Source: Zhihengliuella salsuginis (GTDB lineage Bacteria > Actinomycetota > Actinomycetes > Actinomycetales > Micrococcaceae). From it: a DNA stretch of 64,000 nt. The notes beneath the pieces are model-generated. The model was not told where the DNA came from, ran no database searches, and worked only from the letters and a program-made list of their open reading frames with translations. The stretch covers positions 62,001-126,000 of the forward strand of contig NZ_BMXK01000010.1 in NCBI RefSeq assembly GCF_014651715.1, read 5' to 3'. Shown here piece by piece: positions 51,427 through 59,732 of this stretch. How positions within the stretch are numbered: the first letter of the stretch is position 1; each line of letters begins with the position of its first letter. The translations under genes were made by a program, and so were the position numbers.

Positions 51427-52656
51427 TCAGCGCAGCAGCAGCGCGCTGGCCTTCGGCGAGAGGGCCGCGTCGAGGACGGCGCACGCGCCGCCGATGGCAC
51501 CCAGGTTGTGGCCCAGCTCGCTGGTGAGGACCTCGAGCTCGTGCACGTCCTTCATCAGGAAGCGCTCCTGGAGGATCCGGTCCATGTCGTCGTGGAGGAC
51601 CTCGTGCAACTCGGACCAGACCGGTCCGCCGACGAAGACCTTGTCGACGTCGAAGGTGTTCGTCAGCTGCGAGACGAGCGACGCCCAGTAGCGGTTGAGG
51701 ACCTTGACCACGGCGACAGCCGGCTCCTCGCCGTCCTTGGCCTGCCGGACGATCGAGTTCAGCAGTTGCGCACGCTCGTGCATGCTGGAGTCGTCGGTGG
51801 CGCTGCCCACGTCGACGCCCAGCTCGCGCGCCTTGGCCAGCACGGCCGGGAAGGCGACGGCCGAGGCGAACGTCGAGGACTCGCCCGAGTCGTCGTCGCT
51901 GCCGTCCAGGTTGACGCGGACACGGGCGATCTCGCCGGCGTTGCTGCTCGCCCCGCGGATGACCTCGCCGCCGATGACCATGCCGACGCCGACGCCGGTG
52001 CCGATGTAGACGGACATGAAGTTGCGGTCGCGCGCCTCGTCGCCGTTCCACTGCTCGGCGATCGCGGAGGCGACGGAGTCCTTCTCGATCAGCACGTCGA
52101 GCGACAGGCGCTCGACGAGCGGCTCCACGACCTCGACCTCGCTCCAGCCGCTCATCAGCGGCGGCGAGACGATCGTTCCGGCCTCGGGGTTGATCGGTCC
52201 CGGCGCCGCGACACCGATGCCGACGATGTGGTCCTTCGGCTGGCCGGAGTCCTTGATGAGCTCCTCGACGGCCGTCGCCATCATGGAGATCGTCTCCTCC
52301 GGCACCGCGATGTCGCGTTCGACGAACCGGCGGCTGCCGACCACGCGGCCGCGCAGGTTCACCATGACGATCGTGATCTGGCCCGGATCGAGGTGGATGC
52401 CGATCGCGAACAGGCGGTCGGCTTCGAGCTCGAGGACGGTGCGCGGCTTGCCGGGGCCGGAGATGACGGTCCGGTCCTCGCGCACGAAGCCGTTGTCCAG
52501 GAGCCGGCGCACGACGTTGGAGATGGTCTGCGGGGACAGGCCCGTCGAGGTGGCCAGCTCGACCCGGCTGATACCGTCGTCAGCACGGCGGATCGAGTCG
52601 AAAATGACCGCCTGGTTGAAATCACCAAGTCTTCCGAGGTTTGTGCCTCGCTGCAT
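51427..52656 (-). CDS. ROK-family transcriptional regulator
   Basis: A 409-residue regulator. A MarR-like winged helix at the start (FNQAVIFDSIRRADDGISRVELATSTGLSPQTISNVVRRLLDNGFVRE) binds DNA. A ROK domain follows: IGIGVAAPGPINPEAGTIVSPPLMSGWSEVEVVEPL, MSVYIGTGVGVGMVIGGEVIRGASSNAGEIARV. The CXCGXXGCXE zinc motif of classic ROK kinases is missing, since the sequence after NAGEIARV lacks cysteines, so this is a regulator and probably not a kinase. Ligands are usually sugars or sugar phosphates. It is divergent from a NUDIX gene, with direct repeats in the gap. Confidence 0.86.
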   Translation of the reverse strand: MQRGTNLGRLGDFNQAVIFDSIRRADDGISRVELATSTGLSPQTISNVVRRLLDNGFVREDRTVISGPGKPRTVLELEADRLFAIGIHLDPGQITIVMVNLRGRVVGSRRFVERDIAVPEETISMMATAVEELIKDSGQPKDHIVGIGVAAPGPINPEAGTIVSPPLMSGWSEVEVVEPLVERLSLDVLIEKDSVASAIAEQWNGDEARDRNFMSVYIGTGVGVGMVIGGEVIRGASSNAGEIARVRVNLDGSDDDSGESSTFASAVAFPAVLAKARELGVDVGSATDDSSMHERAQLLNSIVRQAKDGEEPAVAVVKVLNRYWASLVSQLTNTFDVDKVFVGGPVWSELHEVLHDDMDRILQERFLMKDVHELEVLTSELGHNLGAIGGACAVLDAALSPKASALLLR

Positions 52657-52778
52657 AGAGTCTCCAGAGGTTGTCTACCGCGTACGTAGTCAATGGGCTG
52701 TGACGACATGACGACCGCCCTTGTGCACAGTCTGCCGGTTGCGGCGACCTGTCCACGACACCGCCACGCCGTCGGTAG

Positions 52779-52818
52779 TCAAATAGTATAACGATTAGCT
52801 ACATTCAAATAGTGCAAC
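52779..52818. repeat. Direct repeats in the ROK/NUDIX intergenic region
   Basis: TCAAATAGTATAAC (52779-52792) and TCAAATAGTGCAAC (52805-52818) are direct repeats 26 bases apart, differing at two positions, in a 100-base A/T-rich island. On the minus strand the first contains TATACT, a likely -10 box for the ROK gene. They are good candidates for autoregulatory binding sites. The rest of 52657-52862 shows no gene. Confidence 0.55.
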
Positions 52819-52850
52819 ATTTTGCGAAACGCCGAAATCGATTGAAATGT

Positions 52851-52856
52851 TAAGCT
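52851..52856 (+). promoter_or_regulatory. -10 box of the NUDIX gene, probable leaderless start
   Basis: TAAGCT lies six bases before the GTG start at 52863, the same spacing as at two other genes in the window. No ribosome-binding site is seen. The -35 region is weak. Confidence 0.35.
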
Positions 52857-52862
52857 TCCATC

Positions 52863-53330
52863 GTGTCTACATTACTCACCGTCGCCGCAGCTGTTCTTTA
52901 CGACACGAATGAGCGCATTTTGCTCGTACGCAAACGCGGCACTTCGAAGTATATGCAGCCGGGAGGCAAACTGGAACAGGGCGAGTCCCCTGCCCGGGCC
53001 GCGATTCGCGAACTGCACGAAGAACTCGGTCTCCTCTTCGAAGCGGACGCCCTCGTGGACCGCGGCCTCTGGAAGGGCGCCGCGGCCAATGAGCCCGGTA
53101 CCGCACTGCACGCCTACGTTTTCGATGTCGCCCTCGCGGACGCCGTCAGGCCGGCCGGCAGCCCGCCGCACGACGCCGGTTCGGTCGCCGTGCGCGCCGA
53201 GCTCGAGGACGCCGTCTGGATCGCCCCCTCGCGCGCCCTGGAACGGGACGACCTGGCACCCCTGCTGACCGAGTCGATCCTGCCGCGTCTGATCGGCGCG
53301 CCGGAGCACCTCCGCCGCGGGGCCGACTAG
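52863..53330 (+). CDS. NUDIX hydrolase
   Basis: A 155-residue pyrophosphohydrolase. The Nudix box GGKLEQGESPARAAIRELHEELGL is complete (G-x5-E-x7-REUxEExGU) near residues 38-60, preceded by ILLVRKRGTSKYMQPGG. Likely substrates are nucleoside diphosphate derivatives or oxidised nucleotides; none can be named from the sequence. The GTG start follows a -10 hexamer by six bases, suggesting a leaderless mRNA. Its stop codon overlaps the stop of the converging ABC transporter gene within CTAG. Confidence 0.86.
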   Translation: MSTLLTVAAAVLYDTNERILLVRKRGTSKYMQPGGKLEQGESPARAAIRELHEELGLLFEADALVDRGLWKGAAANEPGTALHAYVFDVALADAVRPAGSPPHDAGSVAVRAELEDAVWIAPSRALERDDLAPLLTESILPRLIGAPEHLRRGAD

Positions 53331-55177
53331 GCGAACTGCGTGCGGTAGAACTGCGCGTACCGCCCGTCCGCTGCGAGCAGCTCCTCGTGCGTCCCGCGCT
53401 CGACGATGCGGCCGGCGTCGACGACGAGGATCTGGTCGGCCGAGCGCACAGTCGAGAGCCGGTGGGCGATCACCACGGCCGTCCGGCCCTGGAGGGCTTC
53501 GGTGAGGGCGGCCTGGACCGCGGCCTCGTTGGTGCTGTCCAGCGCCGCTGTCGCCTCGTCGAGCACGACGACCCGCGGGGCGGCCAGCAGCAGCCGGGCG
53601 ATGGTCATCCGCTGGCGCTCACCGCCCGAGAGCCGGTAGCCGCGCTCCCCGACCATGGTCTCGAGGCCGTCCGGCAGCGCCGAGATGACGTCGCCGAGCC
53701 GGGCCCGGCGCAGGGCCTCCCAGACCTGCTCGTCGCTTGCTTCGGGGGCGGCCAGCCGCAGGTTCGCGCCGATCGAGTCGTGGAAGAGGTGGCCGTCCTG
53801 CGTCACCATCCCGATGGTGGACCGGAGTTCGGCGAAGGAGACGTCCCGCACGTCGGTACCGCCCAGGCGGACGGCGCCCGACTCCACGTCGTACAGGCGC
53901 GTGAGCAGCTGGGCGATCGTCGACTTCCCGGCGCCGGAGGATCCCACGAGGGCGAACGTCTGACCGGCCGGGACCTCGAAGTCGACGCCGTGCAGCACCT
54001 CCTCGCCGCCGCGGTGGTCGAGGACGGAGACGTCCTCCAGGGAGGCCAGCGAGACCGCATCCGCGCTCGGGTAGGCGAAGCGGACGTCGTCGAACCGGAT
54101 GCCCACGGGCCCGGCGGGCACCACCGACGGGTCCTCGCGCTCGGCGATCATCGGCTTCAGGTCGAGGATCTCGAACACGCGGTCGAAGCTGACCAGGGCG
54201 CTCATGATCTCCACCCGCGCGTTGGCGAGCCCGGTCAGCGGGACGTACAGGCGGGTCAGCAGCAGCGCGAGCGTCACCACGTCACCCGCGGCGAGCTCGC
54301 CGCGCAGCGCGTAGTAGCCGCCCAGACCGTAGACCAGGGCCAGCGCGAGGGCCGCGACGAGCGTCAGCGCGGCGACGAAGTAGAACTGGCGCATCGAGGT
54401 CTTGACCCCGATGTCCCGCACGCGGGCAGCCCGGGAGGCGAAATCGGCCGACTCGGCCTCGGGGCGGCCGAAAAGCTTCACGAGCGTCGCCCCGGGGGCG
54501 GAGAACCGCTCCGTCATCTGCGTGCCCATGCTGGCGTTGTGCTCGGCGGCCTCGCGCCGCAGACCCGCGATCACGCGCCCCATCCGGCGCGCGGGGATCA
54601 GGAACACGGGCAGCATGATCACCGCCAGCAGGGTCACCTGCCAGCTCGTCGACAGCATGACCGCCGCGGTCAGCACCAGTGCGACGGCGTTGCTCACCAC
54701 CGAGGAGAGGGTGCCGGCGAACGCCGCCTGGGCGCCGAGCACGTCGTTGTTCAGGCGCGAGACCAGCGCACCCGTCCGGGTCCGCGTGAAGAACGCGACC
54801 GGCATCCGCTGCACGTGGTCGAACACCTGGGTGCGCAGGTCGAAGATGACCTGCTCCCCCAGCGACGAGGACAGCCACCGGGAGAGCACCGAGACGCCCG
54901 TCTCGGCGAGCGCGACGAGCGCGATGAGCCCGGCCAGCCAGCCGATGAGCGACAGCGGGCCGTCGGCGACGATGGCGTCGACGACCCGGCCGGCGAGCAC
55001 CGGCGTCGCGACCGCGAGGACCGCGGCGACGATCGAGACCGCGATGAACGCGATCAGGCGCCCCCGGTAGGCGCGCGCGAAGCGCAGCACGCGCGACGGG
55101 GTTCCCGGCGTGATCGGCTGCTGTTTGTCCTTGGTCAGGCGGTAGAGCGACCCGTAGGCCGCGTGCTCCATACTCAC
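53327..55177 (-). CDS. ABC exporter, fused membrane and ATPase domains
   Basis: A 616-residue half-transporter. Residues about 35-330 form a six-helix exporter domain (IAFIAVSIVAAVLAVATPVLAGRVVDAIV; LGEQVIFDLRTQVFDHVQRMPVAFFTRTRTGALVSRLNNDV). The ATPase has GSSGAGKST near 410, the Q-loop MVTQDGHLF, the signature LSGGERQR near 516, and VVLDEATAALD with IAHRLST. It works as a dimer, possibly with itself, exporting a lipid, drug or peptide. The start is a GTG at 55177 or the ATG two codons later. No partner half-transporter is adjacent. Confidence 0.9.
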   Translation of the reverse strand: MSMEHAAYGSLYRLTKDKQQPITPGTPSRVLRFARAYRGRLIAFIAVSIVAAVLAVATPVLAGRVVDAIVADGPLSLIGWLAGLIALVALAETGVSVLSRWLSSSLGEQVIFDLRTQVFDHVQRMPVAFFTRTRTGALVSRLNNDVLGAQAAFAGTLSSVVSNAVALVLTAAVMLSTSWQVTLLAVIMLPVFLIPARRMGRVIAGLRREAAEHNASMGTQMTERFSAPGATLVKLFGRPEAESADFASRAARVRDIGVKTSMRQFYFVAALTLVAALALALVYGLGGYYALRGELAAGDVVTLALLLTRLYVPLTGLANARVEIMSALVSFDRVFEILDLKPMIAEREDPSVVPAGPVGIRFDDVRFAYPSADAVSLASLEDVSVLDHRGGEEVLHGVDFEVPAGQTFALVGSSGAGKSTIAQLLTRLYDVESGAVRLGGTDVRDVSFAELRSTIGMVTQDGHLFHDSIGANLRLAAPEASDEQVWEALRRARLGDVISALPDGLETMVGERGYRLSGGERQRMTIARLLLAAPRVVVLDEATAALDSTNEAAVQAALTEALQGRTAVVIAHRLSTVRSADQILVVDAGRIVERGTHEELLAADGRYAQFYRTQFA

Positions 55178-55221
55178 ATCAAGGCACGATACCCTCCGCC
55201 GCCCGCATCAGGACATCCGGG

Positions 55222-57549
55222 TCAGGACCGGTCGTCGAACGTGCTCGACGGCTCCTCCGTGTGCGGGACGAACCGGACCATCATCGCCTTGTAGCCGGGA
55301 GTGTTGGACTCGCGGGCGACGAGTTCGCGGTGCACGAGCCCGTTGGCCTCCGGGTAGTAGGCGGCCGCGCACCCGCGCGCCGTCGGGTAGCCGACGAGGC
55401 GGAAGCGGTTCGCCCGCCGCTCGGTGCCGGCGAACGAGGAGATCACGTCGACGAGCTGCCGGTCCTCGAACCCGAGTTCGACCAGGTCGTCCGGGTGCAC
55501 GAGGATGACCCGGCGGCCGCCCTTGATGCCGCGGTAGCGGTCGTCCTGGCCGTAGAACGTCGTGTTGTACTGGTCGTGGCTTCGCATCGTCTGCAGGATC
55601 AGGTGCCCCTCGGGGGCCATGAGGTACTCGAGCGGGCTGATCGTGAAGTGGGCCCGGCCGGACTCCGTGGCGAAACTGCGGGTGTCACGCGGCGGATTCG
55701 GCAGCACGAAACCGTTGCGCCGGCGCACGCGGGCGTTGAAGTCCTCGAACCCGGGCACCACACGCGAGATGTGGTCGCGGATGACGTCGTAGTCCTCGGC
55801 CATGGCCTTCCAGTCCACCGGGTGGTCCTCGCCGAGTACCGCAGCGGCCATGCGCGCCACGATGACGGGCTCGGCAAGCAGGTGATCGGAGACGGGGGCC
55901 AGACGGCCCTGCGTGGACTTGACGACCGACATCGAGTCCTCGACCGAGAGGAACTGCGGTCCGGAGGGATGCTTGTCGTCGCGGTCCGTGCGGCCCAGCG
56001 TCGGCAGGATGATCGACGTCTTGCCGTGCACGACGTGCGAGCGGTTCGGCTTCGTCGAGATGTGGACGGTGAGTCCGGCGCGCATCATGCCGGCTTCGAT
56101 CGCCTCGGTGTCGGAGCAGGCGAGCGAGAAGTTCCCGCCCATCGAGACGAACACGTCGACGTCTCCGTTCTCGAAGGCCTGCTGGGTCTCGACCGAATCG
56201 TGACCGTGCTCGCGCGGGCTCTCGATTCCGAACTCCGCATCGAGTCGGGCGAGCCAGTGCTCCGGCGGCTTCTCCCAGATGCCCATCGTCCGGTCGCCCT
56301 GCACGTTGGAGTGCCCGCGCACGGGGCACGCCCCCGCCCCGGGCTTGCCGAAGTTGCCCTGCAGAAGCAGAAGGTTGACGATCTCCCGGATCGTGTCGAC
56401 CGAGTGCGGCTGCTGCGTCAGCCCCAGCGCCCAGCAGATGATCGTGCCCTTGGACTTGGCCAGCAGATTGGCGACCGTGGCGATCTCCAGCCGCGAGAGG
56501 CCGGTGGCCTCCTCGGTGGCGTCCCAGTCGATGACGCTGCGGGCCTCGCGGTAGACATCGAAGCCCTCGGTGTTCTCCGCAAGGAAGTCGTGGTCGACGA
56601 CGGTCCCCGGCGCGCGCTCCTCCTCCTGCAGCAGCAGGTGGCCGAGGGCCTGGAACAGGGCCAGGTCGCCGCCGACCTTGATCTGCAGGAACTCGTCGGA
56701 GATCCGATCGCCGGACCCGACGACCCCGTTGATCTTCTGCGGGTCCTTGAAGTTCATCAGCCCGGCCTCGGGCAGCGGGTTCACGGCGATGACTTTCGCC
56801 CCCCGCTCGCGGGCCTCGGCGAGCGCGGAGAGCATGCGCGGGTGATTGGTACCGGGGTTCTGGCCGACGATCATGATGACGTCGGCGTGGTCGAAGTCCT
56901 CGAGGGAGACCGTGCCCTTGCCGATGCCGATCGTCGGGGTCATGGCGGACCCGGAGGACTCGTGGCACATGTTGGAACAGTCGGGCAGGTTGTTGGTGCC
57001 GAGACTGCGCGCGAAGAGCTGGTACATGAATGCGGTCTCGTTCGCGGTGCGGCCCGACGTGTAGAACGCGCACTTGTCCGGCGTCGTCGCGTGGATGTGC
57101 TCGGCGATCGTCGTGAAGGCCTCGTTCCAGCTGATCGGCCGGTAGTGGTCTTCGCCGGCGGTGATCATCATCGGCTCGGTGATGCGGCCCTGGTTGCCGA
57201 GCCAGTACTCGGTCTTCCCGCGCAGCTCGCTGATCGGGTGGGCGGCCCACCAGTCGCGGTCGGCGGTGCGCAGGGTGCTCTCCTCGGCGAGCGCCTTGGC
57301 GCCGTTCTCGCAGAATTCGGCCGTCTTGCGGCGCCCCTTGATGGTTTCCGGCCAGGCGCAGCCCGGGCAGTCGACGCCGTGCGGCTGGTTGACCTGCAGC
57401 ATCGAGCGCACGGTCCGGCTGACTCCGGCCTGGGCGACGCCGCGCTCAAGGGCCACCATGACGGCCTTGACTCCCGCCGCGGACGTCTTCGGTGCCTTGA
57501 CGTCGAGGTCATCCTCGTTGATGTCCTCGACAGGCGCTGGTTTATGCAT
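55222..57549 (-). CDS. FdhF/YdeP-family molybdopterin oxidoreductase (formate dehydrogenase-like)
   Basis: A 775-residue molybdenum enzyme. C61-P-G-C64 (GVDCPGCAWPE) and C80 (EFCENGAKAL) are iron-sulfur ligands of the YdeP-like branch. The molybdenum-binding segment is LPDCSNMCHESSGSAM, with C195 the likely metal ligand. YTSGRTANETAFMYQLFARSLGTNN, VIMIVGQNPGTNHPRMLSALAEARERGAKVIAVNPLPEAGL and MRSHDQYNTTFYGQDDRYRGIKGGRRVILVHPDD are family marks. It is linked to fdhD, moeA and mobA, all needed to build such an enzyme. No electron-transfer subunits are adjacent. Formate as substrate is the usual annotation but is not proven for this branch. Confidence 0.87.
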   Translation of the reverse strand: MHKPAPVEDINEDDLDVKAPKTSAAGVKAVMVALERGVAQAGVSRTVRSMLQVNQPHGVDCPGCAWPETIKGRRKTAEFCENGAKALAEESTLRTADRDWWAAHPISELRGKTEYWLGNQGRITEPMMITAGEDHYRPISWNEAFTTIAEHIHATTPDKCAFYTSGRTANETAFMYQLFARSLGTNNLPDCSNMCHESSGSAMTPTIGIGKGTVSLEDFDHADVIMIVGQNPGTNHPRMLSALAEARERGAKVIAVNPLPEAGLMNFKDPQKINGVVGSGDRISDEFLQIKVGGDLALFQALGHLLLQEEERAPGTVVDHDFLAENTEGFDVYREARSVIDWDATEEATGLSRLEIATVANLLAKSKGTIICWALGLTQQPHSVDTIREIVNLLLLQGNFGKPGAGACPVRGHSNVQGDRTMGIWEKPPEHWLARLDAEFGIESPREHGHDSVETQQAFENGDVDVFVSMGGNFSLACSDTEAIEAGMMRAGLTVHISTKPNRSHVVHGKTSIILPTLGRTDRDDKHPSGPQFLSVEDSMSVVKSTQGRLAPVSDHLLAEPVIVARMAAAVLGEDHPVDWKAMAEDYDVIRDHISRVVPGFEDFNARVRRRNGFVLPNPPRDTRSFATESGRAHFTISPLEYLMAPEGHLILQTMRSHDQYNTTFYGQDDRYRGIKGGRRVILVHPDDLVELGFEDRQLVDVISSFAGTERRANRFRLVGYPTARGCAAAYYPEANGLVHRELVARESNTPGYKAMMVRFVPHTEEPSSTFDDRS

Positions 57550-58429
57550 CGTTCCTCCTGATGGCGATCCGTTCCGGATGCGTGTAGACGTTAACGCTAC
57601 TCCCCCGGCTGAACCCGGCGACAGTGACTTGCTCGGATTCGGCGAGTTCTACGGCAAGTGACGACGGCGCGCTCACTGCGGAGAGAATATTGATCCCCGC
57701 CATGCGGGTTTTCTGGACCAGTTCGAACGAGGCCCGGCCGGACACCTGGAGCACCGTGCCGTGCGACGGGAGCAGCCTCTCGCGCAGCGCCCACCCGACG
57801 ACCTTGTCGACGGCGTTGTGCCTCCCGACGTCCTCGCGCAGGCAGAGCAGGTTGCCCTCGTAGTCGAACAGCCCGGCGGCGTGGACCCCGCCGGTGCGGG
57901 AGAAGATCTCCTGCCGCTCGCGCAGGAGGTCGGGCAGCGCGAGGAGGACGTCGAGCGGCAGCCGCCCGGCGTCGTCGTCCCCGTCCTCCGGTGCGGGCGC
58001 CAGCGGCAGCCGCGCGGACTTGCCGACGGCGTCGATCGATGCGGTCCCGCAGATGCCGCACGCGCTCGTGGTCGTGACGTTGCGCTGCTGTCCCGGCGTC
58101 GGGGCGTGGGCGGTAGGCGCCAGCTGCGCCTCGACGACGTTGAACGTCTGGCGGCCGGACTCGTCCTCGCCGGCGCAGAAGCGCATGCTCACCAGATCGT
58201 CCGCGGACGCGATGACGCCCTCGCCGGTGAGGAAGCCGGCGACCAGGTCGAAGTCGTCGCCCGGCGTGCGCATCGTGACGGTGAACGCCGTCTGCCCGCT
58301 GCCCGGCACGTCGGGAATACCGAGGCGGATCTCGAGCGGCTCCTCGGCCGCCAGAGTGTCCTCGCGGCGGCGTTCGCCACCGTCGGCGCTCAGCCGGATG
58401 ATGCGGCGGCGGGTGGTCTTGCGGCCCAT
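57542..58429 (-). CDS. fdhD: Formate dehydrogenase sulfurtransferase FdhD
   Basis: A 295-residue sulfur carrier that puts the sulfido ligand on the molybdenum cofactor of formate dehydrogenases. The CGICG motif (C124, C127) carries the sulfur. FTVTMRTPGDDFDLVAGFLTGEGVI, SRTGGVHAAGLFDYEGNLLCLREDVGRHNAVDKVVG and VSGRASFELVQKTRMAGINILSAVSAPSSLAVELAE are characteristic. Its last 8 bases overlap the start of the FdhF-like gene, so they are translationally coupled. GAAGGGAG precedes the ATG. Upstream lies an 11-G homopolymer. Confidence 0.94.
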   Translation of the reverse strand: MGRKTTRRRIIRLSADGGERRREDTLAAEEPLEIRLGIPDVPGSGQTAFTVTMRTPGDDFDLVAGFLTGEGVIASADDLVSMRFCAGEDESGRQTFNVVEAQLAPTAHAPTPGQQRNVTTTSACGICGTASIDAVGKSARLPLAPAPEDGDDDAGRLPLDVLLALPDLLRERQEIFSRTGGVHAAGLFDYEGNLLCLREDVGRHNAVDKVVGWALRERLLPSHGTVLQVSGRASFELVQKTRMAGINILSAVSAPSSLAVELAESEQVTVAGFSRGSSVNVYTHPERIAIRRNDA

Positions 58430-58450
58430 CGGGCTCCCTTCGGGTCGGTT

Positions 58451-58461
58451 GGGGGGGGGGG
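58451..58461. repeat. Homopolymer of 11 G between moeA and fdhD
   Basis: Eleven consecutive G on the plus strand (C on the coding strand) lie 4 bases after the moeA stop and 21 bases before the fdhD start. Such runs slip during replication and are also error-prone in sequencing. Confidence 0.85.
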
Positions 58462-58465
58462 TGGT

Positions 58466-59725
58466 TCAGGTCCAGGGCAGGGGCACGCAGTCGACGCCGT
58501 CGCCCGGGGAGAGCCCTTCCGGCGGGACGGCCAGGAAGCACGACGAGTCGGCGAGCCCGCGCAGCATGGCGGGGCCCCGGTGGGTGGCAGCGCTCGCACG
58601 CACGCCGCTCTCGTCGCCGTCGAGCCGGGCGGGGACCAGCCGGTAGCGGCCCGGCAGCGGATCGAACCGCTCGGTCGACCGGGCCCGCCGCAGGACGGGC
58701 AGCGAGCGGGCCGTCGCTCCGGCGAGCACGGGGCCGCCGAGCGTGACGAGGGCCGCCATCGCGGCCAGCGGATTTCCCGGCAGCGCGATGACCAGCGCCC
58801 CGTCGCAACGGCGCGCGAGCAGCGCGGGGTGGCCCGGGCGCATCGCGATCTGGTCGACGAGCAACTCCGCGCCGAGCTCGGCCAGCGCCGGGCGGATGTG
58901 GTCCGCGCCCGAGTGTCCGGTGCCGCCGGTCGCGATGACGACGTCGACGCCGCCGGCTCCCAGCGCCCGCACGGTCGCGGCGTGGTCGTCTCCGATCCGG
59001 GTACTGTCCACGACGGTTCCGCCGAGCCCGCGGACCGCGGCGGGCAGGACCGGCCCGAAGGCGTCCCGGACGAGCCCGTGGCCCGGGAGGCCCGCCGTGA
59101 CGACCTCGTCGCCGGTCAGTACCAGTCCGACCCGCGGGACGCGCAGGGTCGGCAGCTCGTCGAGTCCGGCCACGGCGGCGGCCGCGAGGTGGCCGGGAGT
59201 CAAGAACGTGCCCGCGGAGAACAACCGCTCGCCGGCATGGGCCTCCCGGCCGGCTGGACGGATGTCGGCGAGGTGCCCGACCGGTTCCGTCGCATGCAGC
59301 AGCCGGCGGGCCTCCCCGGTGCCGCCACCACGGGGAGCGTCGGCGAGGCGCCCCCGCTCGCGCCGCAGCACGGCGGTGGCGCCGCCGGGCAGCGGCGACC
59401 CGGTGACGATGACGACGCCCTCCCCCGGTGACAGCGACGTCGTCGTTCTCGCGTCGCCGTCCAGCACCTGCCACGGGCCATCGCCGGCGACGGCCCAGCC
59501 GTCCATGGCGGAGGCGGCGAAGTGGGGGATCTCATTCGTCGCGTGGACGTCCGCGGAGAGGACGTGGCCGAGTGCGTCCTCCAGCCCGACGGGCTGGCGC
59601 ACGGGCTCGTCGGCGGTATCGATCAACTGCCGGCCCGCGAGGTGGGCGGTTTCGCGGGCGGCGGGCCAGGCGGCGTTTCCTGCGGCCGGGCGGGGAGGGG
59701 CCTCCGGCGGTCTCCGGTCGCTCAC
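58466..59725 (-). CDS. moeA: Molybdopterin molybdotransferase MoeA
   Basis: A 419-residue enzyme inserting molybdate into adenylated molybdopterin. VGLEDALGHVLSADVHATNEIPHFAASAMDGWAVAG is the MoeA N-terminal signature (MDGWA for the usual MDGYA). LFSAGTFLTPGHLAAAAVAGLDELPTLRVPRVGLVLTGDEVV, TRIGDDHAATVRAL, VIATGGTGHSGADHIRPALAELGAELLVDQIAMRPGHPAL and VIALPGNPLAAMAALVTL complete the domains. The GTG at 59725 follows GGAGGGG by 11 bases. It lies 7 bases after the mobA-DUF6457 stop. Several family positions vary slightly (GTGHSG for GTGxS), as in many actinobacteria. Confidence 0.9.
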   Translation of the reverse strand: MSDRRPPEAPPRPAAGNAAWPAARETAHLAGRQLIDTADEPVRQPVGLEDALGHVLSADVHATNEIPHFAASAMDGWAVAGDGPWQVLDGDARTTTSLSPGEGVVIVTGSPLPGGATAVLRRERGRLADAPRGGGTGEARRLLHATEPVGHLADIRPAGREAHAGERLFSAGTFLTPGHLAAAAVAGLDELPTLRVPRVGLVLTGDEVVTAGLPGHGLVRDAFGPVLPAAVRGLGGTVVDSTRIGDDHAATVRALGAGGVDVVIATGGTGHSGADHIRPALAELGAELLVDQIAMRPGHPALLARRCDGALVIALPGNPLAAMAALVTLGGPVLAGATARSLPVLRRARSTERFDPLPGRYRLVPARLDGDESGVRASAATHRGPAMLRGLADSSCFLAVPPEGLSPGDGVDCVPLPWT

Positions 59726-59732
59726 GGGAGCG

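Noticed and set aside
55261-57561. 766-codon plus-strand frame opposite the FdhF-like gene
   Set aside because: A mirror of the real gene in GC-rich DNA, lacking any motif.
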